Shown piece by piece: positions 49,301-59,123 of a stretch of DNA of 64,000 nucleotides. Location of the stretch: the NCBI RefSeq assembly GCF_023051145.1, contig NZ_JALKFS010000005.1, forward strand, positions 4,977,733 through 5,041,732, given 5' to 3'. Below the pieces are notes generated by a model. That model saw only the letters and a program-made list of their open reading frames with translations, made no database searches and was not told the origin of the DNA. Position numbers and translations under genes: made by a program. This stretch comes from Williamsia sp. DF01-3 (GTDB lineage: Bacteria; Actinomycetota; Actinomycetes; Mycobacteriales; Mycobacteriaceae). Position 1 is the first letter of the stretch. Every line of letters begins with the position of its first letter.

Positions 49301-51516
49301 AGAACGCGGGTGAAGCTGCCCAGGATTCTGCGGGCAGAATCTGCGTCCACGCCGGCCGGGTGGTAGGACAACTCGACCGCCAATTCGGCGGCGGGAACGA
49401 CGCGCAGCGTGAGCGGATAGTTCGTCGAATCGCGCCACTGCCGTAGCTCAAGAGAGAGTCCGGTTGCGCGTTGCAGGTCACCCAGCACGGTGTCGTCGCT
49501 GACGTAGTTCTCCATCACCACGAGCGTGTCGAACAATGCCGGCATCGCGCTGAGACGGTGGATGTCGGTGAGCGAGACCTGATGACCCTCGAGCACCGCC
49601 ACGTTGAAGGCATGCACGGCGTCGAGCACTGCATGGATTGTCATGTCGGGTGACACGGTCACGACCGTGGGAACGGTGTTGACGAACATTCCGATGGCGG
49701 TGTCGATGCCGTCGACGTCCACGGACCGCCCGGAGACCACAGACCCGAAGACCGTTGTCGCCAAGCGGGTATGGATCTGTAGCGTCAGCGCCCACGCAGC
49801 CTGGACGACGGTGTTCAGTGTGATCGATCTGCGCTTGGCAAGGTTCGCGAGTTCGGCGGTCACGGGCGCGGAGAGAACCGTCTCGGCAGTGTCGGGGAAA
49901 GACGTCTCGTCCGGTTGCCAGCCACCGGCCACCAGGGTCGGCTCGGTGACCGCGGACAGCGGACCCTGCCAGACGTCGATGGCGTGCTGCGCGTCCGACT
50001 CCGCCATCCGGTGCACGAAACGGAAGAACGTGTCGTCCATCTGCGAGGCAACGGCTTCGGGCGCTTTATAGGCCCGCAGCAGCTCCTGGACGAGCAGCGG
50101 AGTTGACCAGCCGTCGAGTACCGCGTGGTGCGATGTGAGGACCAGAACACCCGCTGCGTCGACGGTGAGCAGCAGCGTCAGACGAATGGGTGAGCCATGC
50201 TCAACATCGAAGCCCCGTGCCCGGTCGTCCTCGATGAACGTGGCGGCATCGTGTTCCGGATCCACACTCGCCCGCAGATCGATCACCGTCAACGGTTCAT
50301 CCACAGCCACCGGGATGACGGCGACGGGGGTGCCGTCGTGCGCGGTCCGCACAGCCATCGCCAGCTGCGGATACTTCGTCAACACCGCTCGCCATGCGGC
50401 GTGGAGCCTGTCCGGCTGTACCGCGCCGGCAACGTCGCGAACGTGTTGCGCCGTATACAGATCGACGCCGCCGGACGCATTGAGGGCTGAGTGGAAGAGG
50501 ACACCGCGCTGGGCCGGCGTCAGTGGGTGCACCCCGAGAAGTTCCCCGTGATCGCGCTCCCACGTCGCGATGTCGTCCGTCGACACGTCGACCAGGGGAA
50601 AGTCGCTGGGCGAGTGTGCCACAACCGCTTGCGGTGAGGTGGCGTACTCCGCGAGAGCCGCCAGCGCCGCCGTCCATCGGTCGGCAAGTGCACGCACTGC
50701 GGCTTCGTCGATGACCGACTCGACGTAGGCGAAATCTGCGTGCAGCTCGACTCCGGAATCGGAGACGACTGCCCTGGCGGTGATGTCGACGACCGCCGGG
50801 GCCGGCATCTCGTCGGCCGCATTCAGACCCAATCCCGCTGTCTCCGGGGCGGATTGCCATGGCAATTCGCTGTTGACGCCACCAACACCGGCACCTCGGA
50901 ACTGGCCGAGGTAGTTGAACGCGATCTGCGGGTGGTCCAGGGCGATGAGACCAGTCGCCGGTCCTGTGGCGAGGTGGCGAAGAACTCCGTAACCGATGCC
51001 CTTGTCGGGTATCGAGGAAAGCGTCTCTTTCACGGTCAGGACTGCATCCAGCGCGCGCTTCCCGTGCAACCCATCGGCTTCGGATCGCCCGAACTCGCTG
51101 CGAGGCAGCGGAAGCCGCACCGGGTACCACGATGTGAACCAGCCGACTGTCGTCGACAGATCCGCGCCGTCGACGACTCCCTCTTCGCGGCCGTGACCTT
51201 CCAGCCCGATGACCATCCCGTCGTGCGACAACTCATCACGATCGGAGAACACCTGGGACAGCGCCGCGGACAGCGCGCCGAGCAAGACGTCGTCGACGGT
51301 TCCCGCAGCGATCCGCGGGACGTCGGTCAGAACAGCGGACGCGGTGAGCGCGGGAATCATCACACTCACGCGCCGCACATGCGCACAGGTGTCACGTTGC
51401 GGATCAAGACGCCGGTGCCCGAGAACGCCCTCGGTCTGCCCCGCCATCGCCAGCCACAGCGGTCTCTGATGATCGGAGCGCCTGCGGCGGCCCGGCTTGT
51501 CAGCGCTTGAGCCCAC
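34324..51516 (-). CDS. giant NRPS, C-terminal part: (E)-C-A-T-C-A-T-C-E*-C-A-T-C-A-T-TE
   Basis: The 5730-residue frame starts in the middle of an epimerization domain and is almost certainly the continuation of the gene at 55286 after a frameshift. Domains by approximate residue: rest of E 1-310 (NYLGQF), C1 with HHAVLDGW at 464, A1 810-1300, T1 Ser 1346, C2 with HHAFVDEW at 1542, A2 1880-2390, T2 2424, C3 with HHIVFDET at 2615, decayed E* 2930-3335, C4 with EHLLMDGW at 3475, A3 3800-4300, T3 4340, C5 with HHAFVDEG at 4540, A4 4880-5390, T4 5418, thioesterase 5460-5730 with GWSYG and a late KGHRE His. Hand-read pockets: A1 IDTLTSFGDK (beta-Ala-like), A2 DPADSGIIEK (unknown), A3 DAEDSGLINK (near the DMENLGLINK hydroxyornithine code), A4 DVPNLAIEVK (unknown). 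The thioesterase releases or cyclises the product. Confidence 0.93.
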   Translation of the reverse strand: MGSSADKPGRRRRSDHQRPLWLAMAGQTEGVLGHRRLDPQRDTCAHVRRVSVMIPALTASAVLTDVPRIAAGTVDDVLLGALSAALSQVFSDRDELSHDGMVIGLEGHGREEGVVDGADLSTTVGWFTSWYPVRLPLPRSEFGRSEADGLHGKRALDAVLTVKETLSSIPDKGIGYGVLRHLATGPATGLIALDHPQIAFNYLGQFRGAGVGGVNSELPWQSAPETAGLGLNAADEMPAPAVVDITARAVVSDSGVELHADFAYVESVIDEAAVRALADRWTAALAALAEYATSPQAVVAHSPSDFPLVDVSTDDIATWERDHGELLGVHPLTPAQRGVLFHSALNASGGVDLYTAQHVRDVAGAVQPDRLHAAWRAVLTKYPQLAMAVRTAHDGTPVAVIPVAVDEPLTVIDLRASVDPEHDAATFIEDDRARGFDVEHGSPIRLTLLLTVDAAGVLVLTSHHAVLDGWSTPLLVQELLRAYKAPEAVASQMDDTFFRFVHRMAESDAQHAIDVWQGPLSAVTEPTLVAGGWQPDETSFPDTAETVLSAPVTAELANLAKRRSITLNTVVQAAWALTLQIHTRLATTVFGSVVSGRSVDVDGIDTAIGMFVNTVPTVVTVSPDMTIHAVLDAVHAFNVAVLEGHQVSLTDIHRLSAMPALFDTLVVMENYVSDDTVLGDLQRATGLSLELRQWRDSTNYPLTLRVVPAAELAVELSYHPAGVDADSARRILGSFTRVLEAFGAGTDTQIARLNTVGASEASVIKQVSAGPALQVLPDTTVDSLLAASAQSHPDRTAVVHRALEMTYAQFDAQVNRLARYMLVSGVQVGDRVALIGGRDEWLPICVAAIIRAGAVYVPVDPEHPQRRRDHILAECTPTAILSTAGPGSLGPDFPGVEDDLFGDGRLVNLRDELTLNTIAAVSSEPIRESERNRPLLAGDLVYVIYTSGTTGAPKGVEVSHRSLVNRLSWGAHLIGDSDDVVGVAKSGLGFIDALTEMLHIVVVGGRLIVATADEAKDPAQLSKLCARAGVTDVLMVPSLARNMAASGASPDSLRRVTVSGERLDVPTVEQLTSAWPDAAVTNFYGSTEVAGDVTTHLLSPNGQGSVPIGLPVANSSVLVLDPMLRPTSIGVVGELYVSGVQVARGYRGQSGLTASRFVADPAGSGERIYRTGDLVRWTATGVLEYSGRADDQVKIRGQRVEPGEVAAVLGSHPRISSAAVVAVEHPVSGTVLAAYYTEAGTGTSDDHAAASVTDGFDDELREWTASRLPAHMVPSAFVRLDELPVTVNGKLDRSALPAIDLGAGGGRGRPLSTETEHTVARLVADVLGLGEVQLSAEDDFFVLGGHSLLATRLIALLNARCDRGLTLRSVFDHPTVAGLAGAVDAAGGPGDASALPRLVAVNRPAHIPASSGQQALWAIEGLSEASGRYVVPVKWYVEGHFDQATWERALEVVVRRHEALRTRLVEAGEHGLVQIVEPADSVGRWLTTDHLHLDGSDDSADWDTVENWVQSPIALDTDMPIRSLVAPRDNGGYILAVAIHHAFVDEWSMSTVASELWAAYGALRENREPALPPVVLQYADFAVWQQQLVDTVAFERGTQYWADTLAGAPELSTLPPDRPRPATPTFQGGHTGLVIDEATTAALQQLSADTGASMFVVVHAAVALTLHRLGADSDMVLSSPTAGRPDAAVMSTVGYLINTVAVRHRLQPMWTPREFLSATRETVLGAVDHQLIPFDRVVAASRVGRVPGANPLCQVLLNFVTEHEQIRDDTLQPAGLSHFERVGGVLKTVKADLELEFQVVNGVLTTGVSYAAELYTPASIDRFVDVFTAVLDVMVHAPDKPLSAVEFGPVPLQDAGRSEVLMAAEHPTVDAMLQAAASERPSEPALVFGGQTYTSVQFDQRVNRLARHLIRSGVEVGDRVAVLIHRRPALPLALAAVVRAGAAFVPIDPAYPLERIRFLIEDSGAAVLITAGPDDGGSMYGHTNTFDLADPAVASRIDIMDPSPVGDDERSRRLHADDSVYVVYTSGTTGRPKGVDITHRAFGELIRRRQELCELAPGDVVMARTAIGFDPAAAELFWPLAFGGVVHYLDDTQFAAPAYIAELLNNNHFAWIDFTPSLMEEVLRQGTLTELAPNVLSLGGEAVPVSLARDLHTRFGVRAWNIYGPAEATIEVVLGQFDPGADYSDGTLPIGRPLTNTTAVVLDSWLRRVPAGVVGELYVSGVQLARGYHRRPGLTAGSFVADPRGSGGRMYRTGDLARWNADGLLEYLGRVDDQVKIRGQRVEPGEVAAVVGGHHWVGSAAVVPVEHPVAGVTLAGYVTALGDGAHLSDDLFAEQLREWVGAKLPAHMVPSVFMRLDVLPTTANGKVDRRSLPAVDVGVSSGRGRELETDTERVVATTVAGVLGVDDDVVMAAGDDFFALGGHSLTATRLVALLNDRCGSDLTLRSVFDHPTIAELSAAVDAAMKTAAPAVHPQPGKIERPSNIPASYGQQALWAIGQATGPSSQYVIGDALQVDPGLDAETLRRAVVSVVRRHEALRTHFDWRAGDLVQVIRDARDADGVPYDVVDVAEADVARTAGERLGRPRDGSEEWLVEFVHLRSAGRQWLLVAGHHIVFDETSFDVFLADLDLALRAESGDGPARQQLADGQGRLRQFADWAIQERSVLDSAPGGRSALLERITTRLADHVVYPYLPYDHAGPGRPAASAAAEAECVVPKKLVEQVQQFAARSRVTPLMLLNAALSAALASHGAANRSVFGTPATLRQGPDADQSIGYYLNTVPVPVSTEPSASFSDNVAESRRLLLESLDARDVPFEFVASSPSLRVSAESTSPVFQVLTAYRAAAPDESHRYLSRAIDVLDAGRSESVAKFDLTVAIIDNDGAWTLWFSYASALFEPATIENLMATTAFLLIAGSQSPTATVQQLCSEYIAPERSRSGGMPTGDRAAEAVLSESVRLPASRFSITDVREAALRVLGWGLTGTGVVQMPLAMDRDGSLPTATTPLIVCSTSDGVHVDDFEIRVPGDGRFDLESVGVIKTLLFAVLQAPDADRLQIALPAADLIGAERDAAGDRVDDHSDRWLAFADDVDIADPITLAVAGRDRRIGRSVVNADAATGPVALADLRASVVSSTVRALTAIDVLTPADLVSDGVIIDIEEPSREDMRQYIIGRARRTFPVLVRWASETGGLADETRDALAMTAAEAEGYVILRDHSPATAGVFDDLPEAQIAIRLHHAGSPVAPDITASPGDHPLVLDVVVAGTESSGVAVAVDVVTTLAVDAVGLAERVAAALAATGSAAGLLTSPDPWVDGVVYEQIAAPQLVEVGANLAGELSATFGQVAEILPVSPLQEGLLFHLLTAEAADSTDVYSSQFVIDFAGAVDPDRFHAAVTALLYRYPNLRAGFHVHGESTFQVVQAKVEVPWTWYRQADTARLGRDSILQQERRRPFAADAPPLMRFALLQNDSEKWTLSVVFEHLLMDGWSSGLMLEALFRLYNEIDVAVDVVPDRITPAEPSFRDYLQWLQTRDTSTGYAVWARELGGIESPTLIRPGITEPARASHARDHEMDLDETLSASIRAVAADAGVTVATLLYTAWGVLLSKLVGQNDVVFGTVASGRSPDLQDSDQIIGLLFNTVPVRTTVRPGNTVREHLRAQQHSQLETIEHPYVQLSQLHSTVGVDQLFDTLFVMQNHQWIDTDAQWSQIGPDGSVSVDDVSLQDATHYPVSIACHPGRTIHLRCAYRSDLLTPDEVVTLMARFVRVVRGFVDDVDAPMARISVLSEDESLAGVTAGLVRRDIPTESIASLLARQVQAHPDRTALVSGRTRLTFEEMSAHVRTLAAELVRRGIGLEDRVALYLERDHNMAIAMFAVFEIGAAYVPIDPELPPARVGYILDDSESSIVCTSAMLASSLPETAPELLLVGETLSVADTPVPETVKRAVDPAGLAYIIYTSGSTGTPKGVAVPYGGLINMFYNHVERIFRPATEGRGGAPMKIAHTTSFSFDASWEQLFWLLDGHSVYIIGESMRKDPASLLSYYAQNRIDGFDVTPSYGELLVESGLFTHTEPGYDGISFFSLGGEAVPETLWATLRERPGLWSYNLYGPTEYTINALGANLADSDRPNVGEPIFNTMALLLDRSLTPVLDGVAGELYLSGAGMGRGYQGRPDLTAASFIAHPWRSGERMYRTGDLMRRQPDGSLEYLGRSDDQIKIRGFRIEPAEIASALVDREDVSRATVVVRKSSSGKALHAYVVAAGEATIEVSDLRDHLAARLPDYMVPSAIGVVENIPLTVNGKVDVRALPEIELAEEVAREPRSELEKTIAAAVADTLGISQVSIDADFFNMGGHSLLAMRLAGRLSNTLGQPISVRAIFDHPTVAEMAAAIDGDDSPGDVKKAPGLPRIGEIERPDQIPASYGQQALWVIDEMAGAGSTYTVTILWHVSGRLEPIAWTAALRDLVVRHEPLRTRLSEADDGSIVQVITPPDSVERWLQIDHVDAVGCSDDETVSLIEQWGSRPLSVAADSTLRGVVMRRSDDQFVVGMALHHAFVDEGSIGSVSGDLWNAYCARRSGEAPVFEPLAVQFADYAVWQRSLFDQGRFDESVRYWNDQLAGAPELSTLPPDRSRPSRQSFKGIDLEISLDDGLVSRVRETAARLDVSMFMTLHAAVAVAMNRLGSGTDLVLGSPTGGRSEETVADTVGYLVNTVPIRHRLLPQDSFRTVLQRTRNNVLTAFEHQRVPFDQIVAAGNGAHVAGANPLVQVLVSYVAQSSGSHERDLLAKAGLGLLDPLGGSLGVVKADLDVFFVDDGERIDANLAYAVDLYEESTIRRFIETLVQVLEVVAEDLDTSLAAAQLVPVEYVDITRSVQAPGATTVHEEITVDGLLRSAAADFASSVAVVHGAIEWSFAEVDGRVNRLARHLIGAGVHVGDHVAVVAQRDEWLPVMMAAVLRAGGVYLPIDPSYPEERITYLLEDSSPTVVVTNLPDGNGSAGTGDIPVIDVLAIGSGAGESDAPITDDDRSRALFADDAAYLIYTSGTTGQPKGVVVSHRALANRLQWGRRRYPLTGPILVKTPIGFDVSLPELLSPLVEGHAVVVLAAGDHRDPWKIVDAVTRHDIERVNFVPSMADTLVENVNADSGAQVAEVLLAGEALRWSLADSVESSLGANVLNIYGPTESGEVMYFDCGAVPGEQREGFVPIGRPVANCGVLVLDPWLRRVPAGVVGELYLSGAQLARGYHDRFGLTASRFIADPAGSGGRLYRTGDLVRADGNGVLEYVGRVDDQVKIRGQRVEPGEVAAVLDGHPRVSSAAVIAVDHPSSGKTLAAYYTTGEVTDDPAAFDDDLRDWCGSRLPAHMVPTAFTVLDVLPVTANGKLDRSALPAVEVSGHGRDGRALSPGTERAVGELVAQVLGLGDVELSADDNFFDLGGHSFTAVRLASRIAAEFGVKVGVRNIFESPVVSTIANLIDRSTDHSDTDHLRDSVLLRLSPTAEAAYTEHLFCAYPASGSAVMYDRLVAHVPDGVAVYGLQNVSLFDPEMDMGDLDATARWYFDLIDRVADGGDIHLLGWSYGAHLAFALAKLIEKQSDSRLISLTLLDSGPTPEPGYITGAMSLQESIDDFCYAFSIDHPGGFSTVEELVDHAVEVAPLWPGIQKSDVRGMLKSGATATEHLARPTQGQVHADALLLQAGVDGNLDTFNWRHHIVGKVEYSSTIKGHREMLDDDVVADWGDRLRRFISDTRS
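41500..42720 (-). other. decayed epimerization domain inside the giant NRPS, with no A or T domain before it
   Basis: Between condensation domains C3 and C4 lie about 400 residues that are neither A nor T. The stretch [16 protein letters not shown]...LPEAQIAI follows the E-domain pattern in which GYGLLR...TA...LPxPQIxFNYLG is normal, and FPVLVRW precedes it as in E domains. The catalytic HHxxxDG has become a CSTSDG-like segment, and NYLG is lost. The domain should be inactive. Its position directly after a C domain implies that an A-T pair was lost or is supplied in trans. Confidence 0.65.
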
Positions 51517-54500
51517 GCCACCAGCCCGGTGCCTGCGGTGGGCAGGCCGACATCAGGCGAGCGCACATCGGAGGACGACGCGGCAGCCAGGTCGTCGGCG
51601 AGAATCCGCCAGGAGACCCCGTCCACGACGAGGTGATGGATCACCATGACGAGGCGCCCTGTGGCGCTCGCCGAATCGGTGATCCACCGCGCTCGCCACA
51701 CGACGCCTGCCGCCGGATCCAGCGCGCCCGCGAGGTCGGTCGCGACTTCTCTCAGGTGCTGCTGCCACTTCTCGGTGCTCCACCGATTGAACTGTCCATC
51801 AATGCGCTCGTCACGATCGAGCCTGTCTACCGCATTCGCGCCGACGGCGCCGACCTCGAGTTGGCGTGCTTCTCCCGATCCGACGACCCGCGCGCGCAAT
51901 GCCCCGTGTCGTCCGACCACTCGGTCGAGCGCGTCGCGGAGCCGCTCCCACGTCAGATCTTCGGGAGTCACGAACACAAATGTCTGTGCGAAAGAATCGA
52001 ATCCGGGCGCATCGATCAGTCGATGGGCGATCGGCATCAACGGAGCGAGGCCGCCGTGGCCGCCTCTCGCCGCCTGGTCCCGTCCGAAGATCTCACGGCC
52101 ATCAACCGCAGGAACAGCCGAGGCCGCGATCGCCGCAACCGTGCGTTGCTCGAACACCATCTTGGCTGTGGTCACCAGTCCTGCGCGCCTGGCCCGCGAC
52201 ACCACCCGGATGGAGACGATGCTGTCGCCACCGAGGGCAAAGAAGTCATCGTCGGCCGACAGCTGGGCCGCCGGATCAAGGCCGAGTACGTCGAGGAAGA
52301 CCGCCGCGATGATGTGCTCTGCGGCAGTGCTGAGTTCGCGCCCCTGGCCGCTGCGCGCGCCGAGATCTATTGCGGGAAGCGCTCGGCAATCGAGTTTGCC
52401 GTTCGCGGTCATCGGCAATGCGTCCACCCGGACGAACACCGACGGCACCATGTGGGCGGGCAGCGTGCTCTCGGCCCAGACGCGCAGTGCGGCATCAAGT
52501 GGCTGTCCTTCGGAGTCGGACTCGACCGCCGCGCAATAGTAGGCAGCAAGAACTGTTCCTGCTGCGGCATGTGGGTTCGCGGCGCCACTCGATTCGGCAC
52601 CCCGATCGACGGCGACGACAGCAGCTGCCGTCACATCCGGATGCGATTGCACGGCGGCGGCGACCTCACCCGGTTCGATACGGAATCCGCGGATCTCGAC
52701 CTGTTCGTCGATGCGGCCCAGATACTCCAGCTCGCCCGCGACGTTCCACCTCGCAAGATCACCGGTGCGGTACATACGGGTTCCGGACCCGTTCGGGTCG
52801 GCGACGAATCTTGTTGCGGTCAGCGACGGACGACCGCGGTATCCGAGACCGACCTGCGGTCCGGCCACATACAGTTCTCCGACGACGCCGATCGGTGTCG
52901 TCTGCAGATGAGGGGTGAGGACATCGGTACGGAGGCCGGGCAGCGCCCGCCCGATGACCGACGCTCCTGCGACATCGCCGTGCGACGACACCACGGTGTG
53001 CGTGACGTGCACCGTGGTCTCGGTGATCCCGTACATGTTGATCAACGTCGGCGTGGTCGGGTGACGATCCAGCCACGGCGCGAGCCTGGCCGCATTCAAT
53101 GCCTCGCCGCCGAACACGACCGTTCGCAGTGCGAGGTCTGAGCCGTCCGTCCGGTGCTGTTCGGTGTCGATCAACGCATAGAACGCTGACGGTGTCTGAT
53201 TGAGGACGGTGACCCGATGCCTCCGGATCGCATCTCCGATGAGGACCGGATCGCGCAGGACATCCTGGCCGACCACAACAAGCGCAGCCCCGGTGGTCAG
53301 GGGCACCCACTGTTCCCAGACGGAGAAGTCGAAGGCGTACGAGTGCAGCAAGATCCATACGTCGTCGGCGCGGAAGTCGAAGTGTGTGGTGGCGTCGAAC
53401 AATGCGATGACATTGGCGTGAGTGACCATGACGCCCTTCGGACGACCGGTCGTGCCCGAGGTGTAGATCAGATACGCCGCATCTCCGGGGAGCAGTCTGC
53501 GTGTGCGGTCGGCGTCGCCGACCGGTTCCGGCGACACGGTGTCGAGGTCCCGCACCACCGAAGGGTCTGCGACGTCGATGATCGGCGTCCCCACGACTCC
53601 GGCGAACCGCCCGATGTCGAGAGCATCTCCACAGTTGGTCAGCACTGCACTCGGTGCGGCGTCCTGCAGCAGGAATTCGATCCGGTCGTCTGGATAATCC
53701 GGGTCCACCGGAACGTACACAGCGCCCGCGCGCATGACTGCCGCGAGCATGACAGGCAGCCACTCGTCACGCGCGGCCATCACCGCGATGCGGTCGCCGG
53801 TGCGCACACCCGATGAAAGAAGGTGCCGGGCAATGCGGTTCACCCGTGAATCGAACTGTGCATACGTGAGGTGCCGATCGTCGACGGCCACCGCGACCCG
53901 TCCCGGATGCTCCCTGGCTGCAGTCTGCAACAGCTCGTCGATCGTCACCTCGCGACTGACCTCGGGTTGCCCCGACACCCACTCCGACAACAGGTCGGTG
54001 TCGACCGGGTCGGCAGGAGCCAGCGCGCGCAGACGATCGTCGGCCGACAGCGACGACAGCCTGCGGACTGCGCTCTCGATCCGTCGCAGATGCACCCGCA
54101 GTTCTGATTCGTCGTATCGGGTGGGGTCGGCCTTGAGTTCGAGCGCGAACCCCTTCACCTTGTCGTTGTAGACGAACAGATTGAGGTCGTCGGCCGGTCC
54201 GGTGCCGAGTTCCTCGGTGACCGCGACCGTTCCCGCGAAATCGGCGTGGTAGTCGAACACATGTAGATTGATCTGCGAGAGAGCAGGTTTGACGCCGTCG
54301 GACACCTGGGCGAGGCGCTCACCCCGGTAACGCTGATGGCGGCGCACGCCGCCGAGTGCGGCCGCCGCACGGGTGATCCACTCGCCCACGTTGCCGTGTG
54401 GATCGATCTCCAGCGACACGGGCAGAACATTCACCTGCATCATCGGGGTACGCAGGCCCACCCCGCGCCGAGCCATCATCGGGATTCCGATGGTCGCCTT

Positions 54501-55286
54501 GGTACCGCCCGACCGATGCGAGTCGTACCAGGCCCAGAGGGCGATCATCGCCTCACCCCAGGTGGCGCCGACCGATCGAGCCAGTTGGTCGACCCTGTCG
54601 ATGACCTCCCGGTCGATCGACACGGACACACCGATGGGCATGTTCTCGCTCGGCGACGCCGGCACCAGCGACGCTGCGGAGTCTGCCAGCGCTTCGGCGA
54701 AGGCACTCCAGTACTCACCATCACGCTCGGCGACATCGCTGCGCCCGTATTCGTCCTCGGCCGTGATCATCTCGGCCACGGTGCCGAACGTCGACTCCGG
54801 TACGGCCGCGCCCCGCGACAGCGCGGTGTACACCTGTGCCACCCGACGGGTCATCAACGACAGCCCATACGCGTCGAGCAATATGTGGTGCGCCTTGAAC
54901 TCCCAGACGATCTGCCCATCGTCGAGCGACCACACTGTGGCGGCGAACAAGGGACCTTCAGCGAGGGGTAGCGCCTCGGCCATCCGCGTGCGCGCTTGTG
55001 CCCGAAGTGAATCGGCGGTGCCCACGTGGTTGCGCACCTCGATCGACGGCGGGGTAGCCGGCACCTGGATCGACTGCAGCGGCCCCTGCGGCCCGGTGTC
55101 GAAACGGCACCACAGGACGTCGGCGTCGTGAACGGCGATGCCCACTGCGCGAGCCAGGACTTCGCTATCGCACCCCGCGGGCAGCCACAGGAGCTGCCCG
55201 ATCGAGAACACCGGCGACCGAGGCGCCAATTCCTGAGCGAACCACACGCCCCATTGCGCACCCGAGAGCCTCATGCCACGTCCCAT
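51366..55286 (-). CDS. giant NRPS, N-terminal part: EntF-like C - A(Thr) - T - E (5' piece)
   Basis: The 1306-residue frame starts with a C domain that strongly resembles the N-terminal domain of EntF. Shared features are [53 protein letters not shown] and TRYDES. EntF-type C domains accept an aryl group from an aryl carrier protein. The A domain (about 460-970) has [14 protein letters not shown], and its hand-read pocket is DFWNVGMVHK, the Thr code of coelichelin synthetase. A carrier (GGDSIVSI, Ser near 1021) and an E domain with intact [10 protein letters not shown] follow, so D-allo-Thr is likely. The E domain is cut by the frameshift near 51470. The start is ATG 55286; TTG 55292 and ATG 55274 are alternatives. 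It lies 54 bases after PanD. Confidence 0.92.
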   Translation of the reverse strand: MGRGMRLSGAQWGVWFAQELAPRSPVFSIGQLLWLPAGCDSEVLARAVGIAVHDADVLWCRFDTGPQGPLQSIQVPATPPSIEVRNHVGTADSLRAQARTRMAEALPLAEGPLFAATVWSLDDGQIVWEFKAHHILLDAYGLSLMTRRVAQVYTALSRGAAVPESTFGTVAEMITAEDEYGRSDVAERDGEYWSAFAEALADSAASLVPASPSENMPIGVSVSIDREVIDRVDQLARSVGATWGEAMIALWAWYDSHRSGGTKATIGIPMMARRGVGLRTPMMQVNVLPVSLEIDPHGNVGEWITRAAAALGGVRRHQRYRGERLAQVSDGVKPALSQINLHVFDYHADFAGTVAVTEELGTGPADDLNLFVYNDKVKGFALELKADPTRYDESELRVHLRRIESAVRRLSSLSADDRLRALAPADPVDTDLLSEWVSGQPEVSREVTIDELLQTAAREHPGRVAVAVDDRHLTYAQFDSRVNRIARHLLSSGVRTGDRIAVMAARDEWLPVMLAAVMRAGAVYVPVDPDYPDDRIEFLLQDAAPSAVLTNCGDALDIGRFAGVVGTPIIDVADPSVVRDLDTVSPEPVGDADRTRRLLPGDAAYLIYTSGTTGRPKGVMVTHANVIALFDATTHFDFRADDVWILLHSYAFDFSVWEQWVPLTTGAALVVVGQDVLRDPVLIGDAIRRHRVTVLNQTPSAFYALIDTEQHRTDGSDLALRTVVFGGEALNAARLAPWLDRHPTTPTLINMYGITETTVHVTHTVVSSHGDVAGASVIGRALPGLRTDVLTPHLQTTPIGVVGELYVAGPQVGLGYRGRPSLTATRFVADPNGSGTRMYRTGDLARWNVAGELEYLGRIDEQVEIRGFRIEPGEVAAAVQSHPDVTAAAVVAVDRGAESSGAANPHAAAGTVLAAYYCAAVESDSEGQPLDAALRVWAESTLPAHMVPSVFVRVDALPMTANGKLDCRALPAIDLGARSGQGRELSTAAEHIIAAVFLDVLGLDPAAQLSADDDFFALGGDSIVSIRVVSRARRAGLVTTAKMVFEQRTVAAIAASAVPAVDGREIFGRDQAARGGHGGLAPLMPIAHRLIDAPGFDSFAQTFVFVTPEDLTWERLRDALDRVVGRHGALRARVVGSGEARQLEVGAVGANAVDRLDRDERIDGQFNRWSTEKWQQHLREVATDLAGALDPAAGVVWRARWITDSASATGRLVMVIHHLVVDGVSWRILADDLAAASSSDVRSPDVGLPTAGTGLVAWAQALTSRAAAGAPIIRDRCGWRWRGRPRAFSGTGVLIRNVTPVRMCGA
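51440..51500 (-). other. apparent one-base frameshift within the epimerization domain
   Basis: The upstream frame is domain-like up to about SRAAAGAP, then turns into Arg/Gly-rich nonsense ending at 51366. The downstream frame becomes E-domain-like from [15 protein letters not shown]. Joining the two needs a shift of minus one in the reading, i.e. one missing base. No slippery heptamer is visible. It may be a sequencing error, a real inactivating mutation, or less likely a functional split. Confidence 0.8.
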
Positions 55287-55339
55287 CGCCAAACCACATT
55301 CCCTTGCGCTCGCCGATGCGAGACGGTCGTCGATCGTGT

Positions 55340-55747
55340 CTAACGGCTCGACAGCTGATCGGTCGCGCCCGGAACCGGTTGCGCCGGATCATTTCCCAGC
55401 GCCACGATCGCGTTGTCCGAGTCGACGTGGACGACCTTGGGTTCGTGCACGATGACCTCGGCCTCGTCGAGTTGCAGGAACGACATGATGATCACCAGGT
55501 CACCCGGGTTCACCAGATGAGCCGCTGCCCCGTTGATGCAGATGACCCCTGAACCGGCGGCGCCGGTGATCACGTAGGTCTCCAGTCTCGCGCCGTTCGT
55601 GACGTCGACGACCTGAACCTTTTCGCCTTCCACGAGATCGGCGGCCTTCATCAACGTCTCGTCGACCGTGATGGAGCCGACGTAATGCAGGTCGGCCTGA
55701 GTGACTGTGGCGCGGTGGATCTTACCGTTCACCAGAGTGCGGAGCAT
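55340..55747 (-). CDS. panD: aspartate 1-decarboxylase (PanD), siderophore-dedicated copy
   Basis: The 135-residue protein matches PanD from its start: [22 protein letters not shown], with Gly24-Ser25 as the self-cleavage site that creates the pyruvoyl cofactor. Downstream it has [25 protein letters not shown] and GDLVIIMSF. The enzyme makes beta-alanine from aspartate, normally for pantothenate. Here no panB or panC is nearby; it lies between the MbtH-like gene and the NRPS (gaps of 36 and about 50 bases). That location, and two NRPS A domains with beta-alanine-like pockets, suggest a copy devoted to the siderophore. Confidence 0.95.
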   Translation of the reverse strand: MLRTLVNGKIHRATVTQADLHYVGSITVDETLMKAADLVEGEKVQVVDVTNGARLETYVITGAAGSGVICINGAAAHLVNPGDLVIIMSFLQLDEAEVIVHEPKVVHVDSDNAIVALGNDPAQPVPGATDQLSSR

Positions 55748-55783
55748 GTTTCTGTCCTCGGTTCGTCAGATGCTGTGAGTTGT

Positions 55784-56059
55784 TCAGGGAGAAACGCTGT
55801 GGCGTGCCCGCGAATCCGTGGCATCCGAATTCGTGGCGTCCGCGTCCATGGCGTCACGCAGGCTCTTCGGCCGTATGTCCGTCCAATGCTCGTCGACGTA
55901 GTCGAGGCACTCCTGCCGGCCGGCGTGACCGTTCGCTCCGTGGACGATCCGCCAGCCCTGCGGTACCTCCGCGAACGTCGGCCACAGGGAGTACTGTTCT
56001 TCATCGTTCACGAGCACATAGAACGTGCCCTCGTCATCATCAAAGGGGTTGGTAGACAA
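55784..56059 (-). CDS. mbtH: MbtH-like NRPS accessory protein
   Basis: The 91-residue protein has the whole MbtH signature: [47 protein letters not shown]. MbtH-like proteins bind A domains and are needed for the solubility and activity of many actinobacterial NRPSs. A C-terminal tail of about 20 residues rich in Asp, Ala and Ser exceeds the usual length. The start is a TTG at 56059 with GAAGG 5 bases upstream. It overlaps the end of the ornithine hydroxylase gene by 20 bases, showing tight coupling. Confidence 0.95.
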   Translation of the reverse strand: MSTNPFDDDEGTFYVLVNDEEQYSLWPTFAEVPQGWRIVHGANGHAGRQECLDYVDEHWTDIRPKSLRDAMDADATNSDATDSRARHSVSP

Positions 56060-57383
56060 AGTCGCCTTCTCTCTGCTCGCTCGATTCAGAAGTGATGTGG
56101 ACGGTGGCCTCCGCCTCGGTTCGCCTGACCGAGGCGACGATCGAGTCCACCAGCTCCCCCGAACGCACTGCCAGGTTCGACAGCAGGGTCGACGTGAGGC
56201 CGTGGGTGTGCTCGGTGTTGCCTTGCAGGTAGATCCCGCCCTTGATGCGCCCGCTGGTGGTCACCCGGTATTGACGGTCGACGACGGGGCGACCCTTGTC
56301 GTCCACATCGCAGGCCGCTGCCAGCGGGCCGAGCAGCTCGGCGAGACTGACCGGTTCGAAACCCGTCGCGAAGATGACTGCGTCGCAGCTGAACTCGTCG
56401 ACGCCCTGCGACGGTCGATGGCGGATCTGCACGGCGACTCCGTCATCCGTCTCGACCAGCGAGCTGACCTCCGACGCACCACGTACGAACAACCTCCGGC
56501 GCCCCGACACCCGCTCCCCGTACTCGCGGCGGTACAGCTCCTCGATCAACGGTGGATCCACTGCCGAATAGTTGGTTCCACGGTGATAGCTGAGCAGTTG
56601 CGCGCGGAGTTCGTCGGACGACTGATGGAAGTCGACAACAGCGTCCGGATCGAAGATCCGGTTGGCGTAGGGACTGTCGTCGGCAGGTGTGTACCCGTAT
56701 TTGCCGAAGACCGCGTGGATCTCGGATTCCGGATACGTCTCGTGGAGATAGGCGGCCACCTCTGCAGCACTCTGTCCGGCACCCACCACGATCAGTCTCT
56801 GGTGGCGCATGCGCGGCAGTTCCCGGAGGTGCTCGAGCAAGCGGTGGTTGTGGAACACACGCGCGCTCTGCGTGACACCCGCGGGCACCTTGGAACGCAG
56901 GCCGCCGGCGAGAACCACGTTGTGCCCGCGCACCGGAACCGAACCCGGCACCTGGACCTCGAACACGTCGCCGGTCCAGTTCACCGAGCTGACCTCCGTC
57001 CCGTAGGCGATGGGCAGCGACACCTTGGCGGCCGCCCACTCGAGGTAGTCGTGGAACTCGAGCCGGGTGGGAAAGAAGCTCTGCTGGTTGATGAAGTCCG
57101 TCAGCCTGCCACGCTCGGACAGGTACTTCAGGAATGAGTAGGGACTACAGACATCCCGTTGGGTGGCAAGGTCTTTGAGGAACGAGATCTGCATCGTGGT
57201 ACCGGGGATCAACATGCCCCGGTGCCAGCCGAACCGCTGCTGTTTCTCCACGAACTTCGCCGTCAGGCAATCTGCCGGACGGGCCCGGTCGTTGTACTCC
57301 TCGATCGCGATCGCCAGCGCGAGGTTCGCCGGCCCGAAGCCGACGCCCACCACATCGAACGGAGCACTCTCATCGGTGGTCAT
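56040..57383 (-). CDS. L-ornithine N5-monooxygenase (PvdA/SidA family)
   Basis: The 447-residue flavoenzyme has the FAD loop [15 protein letters not shown] near the N-terminus, the [21 protein letters not shown] block typical of ornithine/lysine hydroxylases, an NADPH loop [15 protein letters not shown] and the late FATGFEP motif. TxxEHTHGL near the end (NTEHTHGL) is also conserved. It hydroxylates the side-chain amine of ornithine (lysine cannot be excluded by sequence alone) to start a hydroxamate. The formyltransferase and the hydroxyornithine-type NRPS pockets support ornithine. Start is ATG 57383, with GGAGGAG 8 bases upstream. First gene of the main operon, behind the best iron box in the window. 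Confidence 0.94.
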   Translation of the reverse strand: MTTDESAPFDVVGVGFGPANLALAIAIEEYNDRARPADCLTAKFVEKQQRFGWHRGMLIPGTTMQISFLKDLATQRDVCSPYSFLKYLSERGRLTDFINQQSFFPTRLEFHDYLEWAAAKVSLPIAYGTEVSSVNWTGDVFEVQVPGSVPVRGHNVVLAGGLRSKVPAGVTQSARVFHNHRLLEHLRELPRMRHQRLIVVGAGQSAAEVAAYLHETYPESEIHAVFGKYGYTPADDSPYANRIFDPDAVVDFHQSSDELRAQLLSYHRGTNYSAVDPPLIEELYRREYGERVSGRRRLFVRGASEVSSLVETDDGVAVQIRHRPSQGVDEFSCDAVIFATGFEPVSLAELLGPLAAACDVDDKGRPVVDRQYRVTTSGRIKGGIYLQGNTEHTHGLTSTLLSNLAVRSGELVDSIVASVRRTEAEATVHITSESSEQREGDFVYQPL

Positions 57384-57465
57384 GAAGCGACTCCTCCTGC
57401 CGGGCTCCCAGCGGAACCGACAACTCGAACGATCATTGGGAACACGACCTCACATCTCACTTCGG

Positions 57466-57484
57466 TAAGTATAGGCTAACTTAA
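57466..57484 (-). promoter_or_regulatory. IdeR/DtxR-like iron box before the main biosynthetic operon
   Basis: TAAGTATAGGCTAACTTAA matches the IdeR consensus at 15 of 19 positions, the best match I found here. It lies 82 bases upstream of the ornithine hydroxylase start, between it and the stop of the aryl-AMP ligase gene. Confidence 0.7.
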
Positions 57485-57497
57485 GTAGAAGGTGAAG

Positions 57498-59123
57498 TCA
57501 GCGTGCGCGTTGGTGGCGTTTGCTGACCTTGCCCACCGCGGTTCGTTCGAACTCGTCGACCAGTTCCACGACGTCCGGGATCTTGTACGCGGCAAGACCT
57601 TTGTCGGTGAGGAATCTCCTGATGGCCGGGAGCGACAGCGTCGACCTGTCACTTCCCTCCCGGGGGATGACAAACGCTTTGGTGCGCTCCCCCAGCAGCT
57701 CGTCGGGCACTCCGACCACCGACACATCGTGAACAGATTCCGATGTCAGGAGGACGTTTTCGACCTCCTCGGGTGCGATCTTCTCTCCGCCCCGGTTGAT
57801 CTGGTCCTTGGACCGCCCCACCACCGTGAGGTAGCCGCGCTCGTCCGCGCGGACTATGTCGCCCGTTCGATAGAACCCGTCGGCGGTGAAGTTGGCGGCG
57901 TTGTGCTCGGGCGCGCGGTAGTAACCGCGGATGGTCGACGGTCCGCGCGTCAGCAGATGGCCGGAGGTGCCCAGGGGCACCTCATGTCCCTCATCGTCCA
58001 CCACCAGCACCTCATCGGCCTCCAGCGTCGGGCGGCCTTGCCGGGTGGTGATCGTCTCTTCGTCCTCATCGAGCCCGGTGAATGTGGTGAGCCCTTCGGC
58101 CATCCCGAAGCTCTGCTGCACGGTCGCACCGAGCTCCGAACGCACCCGGCGTGCGGCCTCCGCACTGAACTTGGCCCCACCCACCCGTAGGACCTTCAGA
58201 GTGCGCAGGTCATACCGGTGTTTGAGCGACGAATTGAGCCACACGAGCGCGAGCGGTGGGACCACCGACACGTCGGTCACCCCGTGTTGCTCGATCAGAG
58301 GGAACGTGACGTCGGGACTTCCGTTCGGGGCGGGCACCACGGTGCCGCCCTTGTAGAGCACTCCGAGAAACCCCGGCGAACGCATCGCAAAGCTGTGGCA
58401 CATCGGCAGGACCACCAGTTGGACGGTGCCATCGGTGATCCCGCCGATGTCTGCACTGGCCCGGACGGAAGCCAGGTAGTCCTCGTGGGTATGGGGAATC
58501 ACCTTGGGCTGACCGGTGGTACCGCCCGACAACTGCAAGAAGGCGACGTCCGACGGCAGGGATCTGCGTCGGTGTGTCGACAGGCCGCGTGAGAGCAATT
58601 GATCCGCATCGTCACCCGCGCCATCCTCTGACAAGACAACGGTGTGGAGCCGGCCCGCCGACGACTGTCTCAGCTCCCTCGCCAGTGACCCGAAATCGTT
58701 GCCGGCGTGGGAGTCGACGGTGACATAGGCGACCGCCTCGGTGAACCCCACGAAGTACTCGATCTCATGCCTGCGCAGCGCGGCAAGCGCAAGGACGGGA
58801 ACCGCCCCCAGCTCGAACAGCGAGAACAGGATCGGCAGGTAGTCGGGCACGTTCGGCAGGTGCACCACCACACGGTCGCCACGACCGACACCGAGAGCTT
58901 CGAAACCCGCCGCGAACGCCAGCGTCCGCTCCCCGAGCGCGCGATAGGTCATCCGGGTGTCTCCGGCGATGATCGCGATCTGATCGGGCGACCGTTCGAT
59001 CGTCTCGAACAACATCTCGGACAGCGTCTGGTCGGTCCAGTAACCCTCGTCGCGGTACCGGGCGGCAAAGTCGGCAGGATATGGGACAACCCCGTCTAGT
59101 TCCAACGGTCGCAGCCCGCTCAC
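57498..59123 (-). CDS. aryl-AMP ligase (EntE/DhbE/AsbC-like), probably for 3,4-dihydroxybenzoate
   Basis: The 541-residue stand-alone adenylating enzyme resembles EntE. It has WTDQTL near the start, QLSGGTTGQPKVIPHTH (A3), a substrate helix CHSFAMRSPG, GGAKFS, SFGMAEGL (A5), YYRAPEHN, FYRTGDIV and SKDQINRGGEKIAPEE. In 2-hydroxylated aryl substrates the residue after His is usually Asn (HNY in EntE-like enzymes); here it is Ser (HSF). That fits a substrate without a 2-hydroxyl, such as 3,4-dihydroxybenzoate. The GTG start at 59123 overlaps the stop of the AsbF-like gene (GTGA). It would load the aryl carrier protein two genes upstream. Confidence 0.88.
   Translation of the reverse strand: MSGLRPLELDGVVPYPADFAARYRDEGYWTDQTLSEMLFETIERSPDQIAIIAGDTRMTYRALGERTLAFAAGFEALGVGRGDRVVVHLPNVPDYLPILFSLFELGAVPVLALAALRRHEIEYFVGFTEAVAYVTVDSHAGNDFGSLARELRQSSAGRLHTVVLSEDGAGDDADQLLSRGLSTHRRRSLPSDVAFLQLSGGTTGQPKVIPHTHEDYLASVRASADIGGITDGTVQLVVLPMCHSFAMRSPGFLGVLYKGGTVVPAPNGSPDVTFPLIEQHGVTDVSVVPPLALVWLNSSLKHRYDLRTLKVLRVGGAKFSAEAARRVRSELGATVQQSFGMAEGLTTFTGLDEDEETITTRQGRPTLEADEVLVVDDEGHEVPLGTSGHLLTRGPSTIRGYYRAPEHNAANFTADGFYRTGDIVRADERGYLTVVGRSKDQINRGGEKIAPEEVENVLLTSESVHDVSVVGVPDELLGERTKAFVIPREGSDRSTLSLPAIRRFLTDKGLAAYKIPDVVELVDEFERTAVGKVSKRHQRAR

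Noticed and set aside
51366-51516. Programmed minus-one frameshift joining the two NRPS frames
   Set aside because: No slippery heptamer or obvious downstream stem-loop was seen, and such recoding is not known in NRPS genes. A missing base is simpler.
34324-51516. A separately translated NRPS beginning at GTG 51516
   Set aside because: The start would fall in the middle of an epimerization domain, and the first residues (Arg/Lys-rich) look unlike domain sequence.
26225-57383. Calling the cluster exochelin biosynthesis outright
   Set aside because: The building blocks overlap, but the aryl cassette, the EntF-like C domain and the five-A-domain chain do not fit the pentapeptide exochelin MS.
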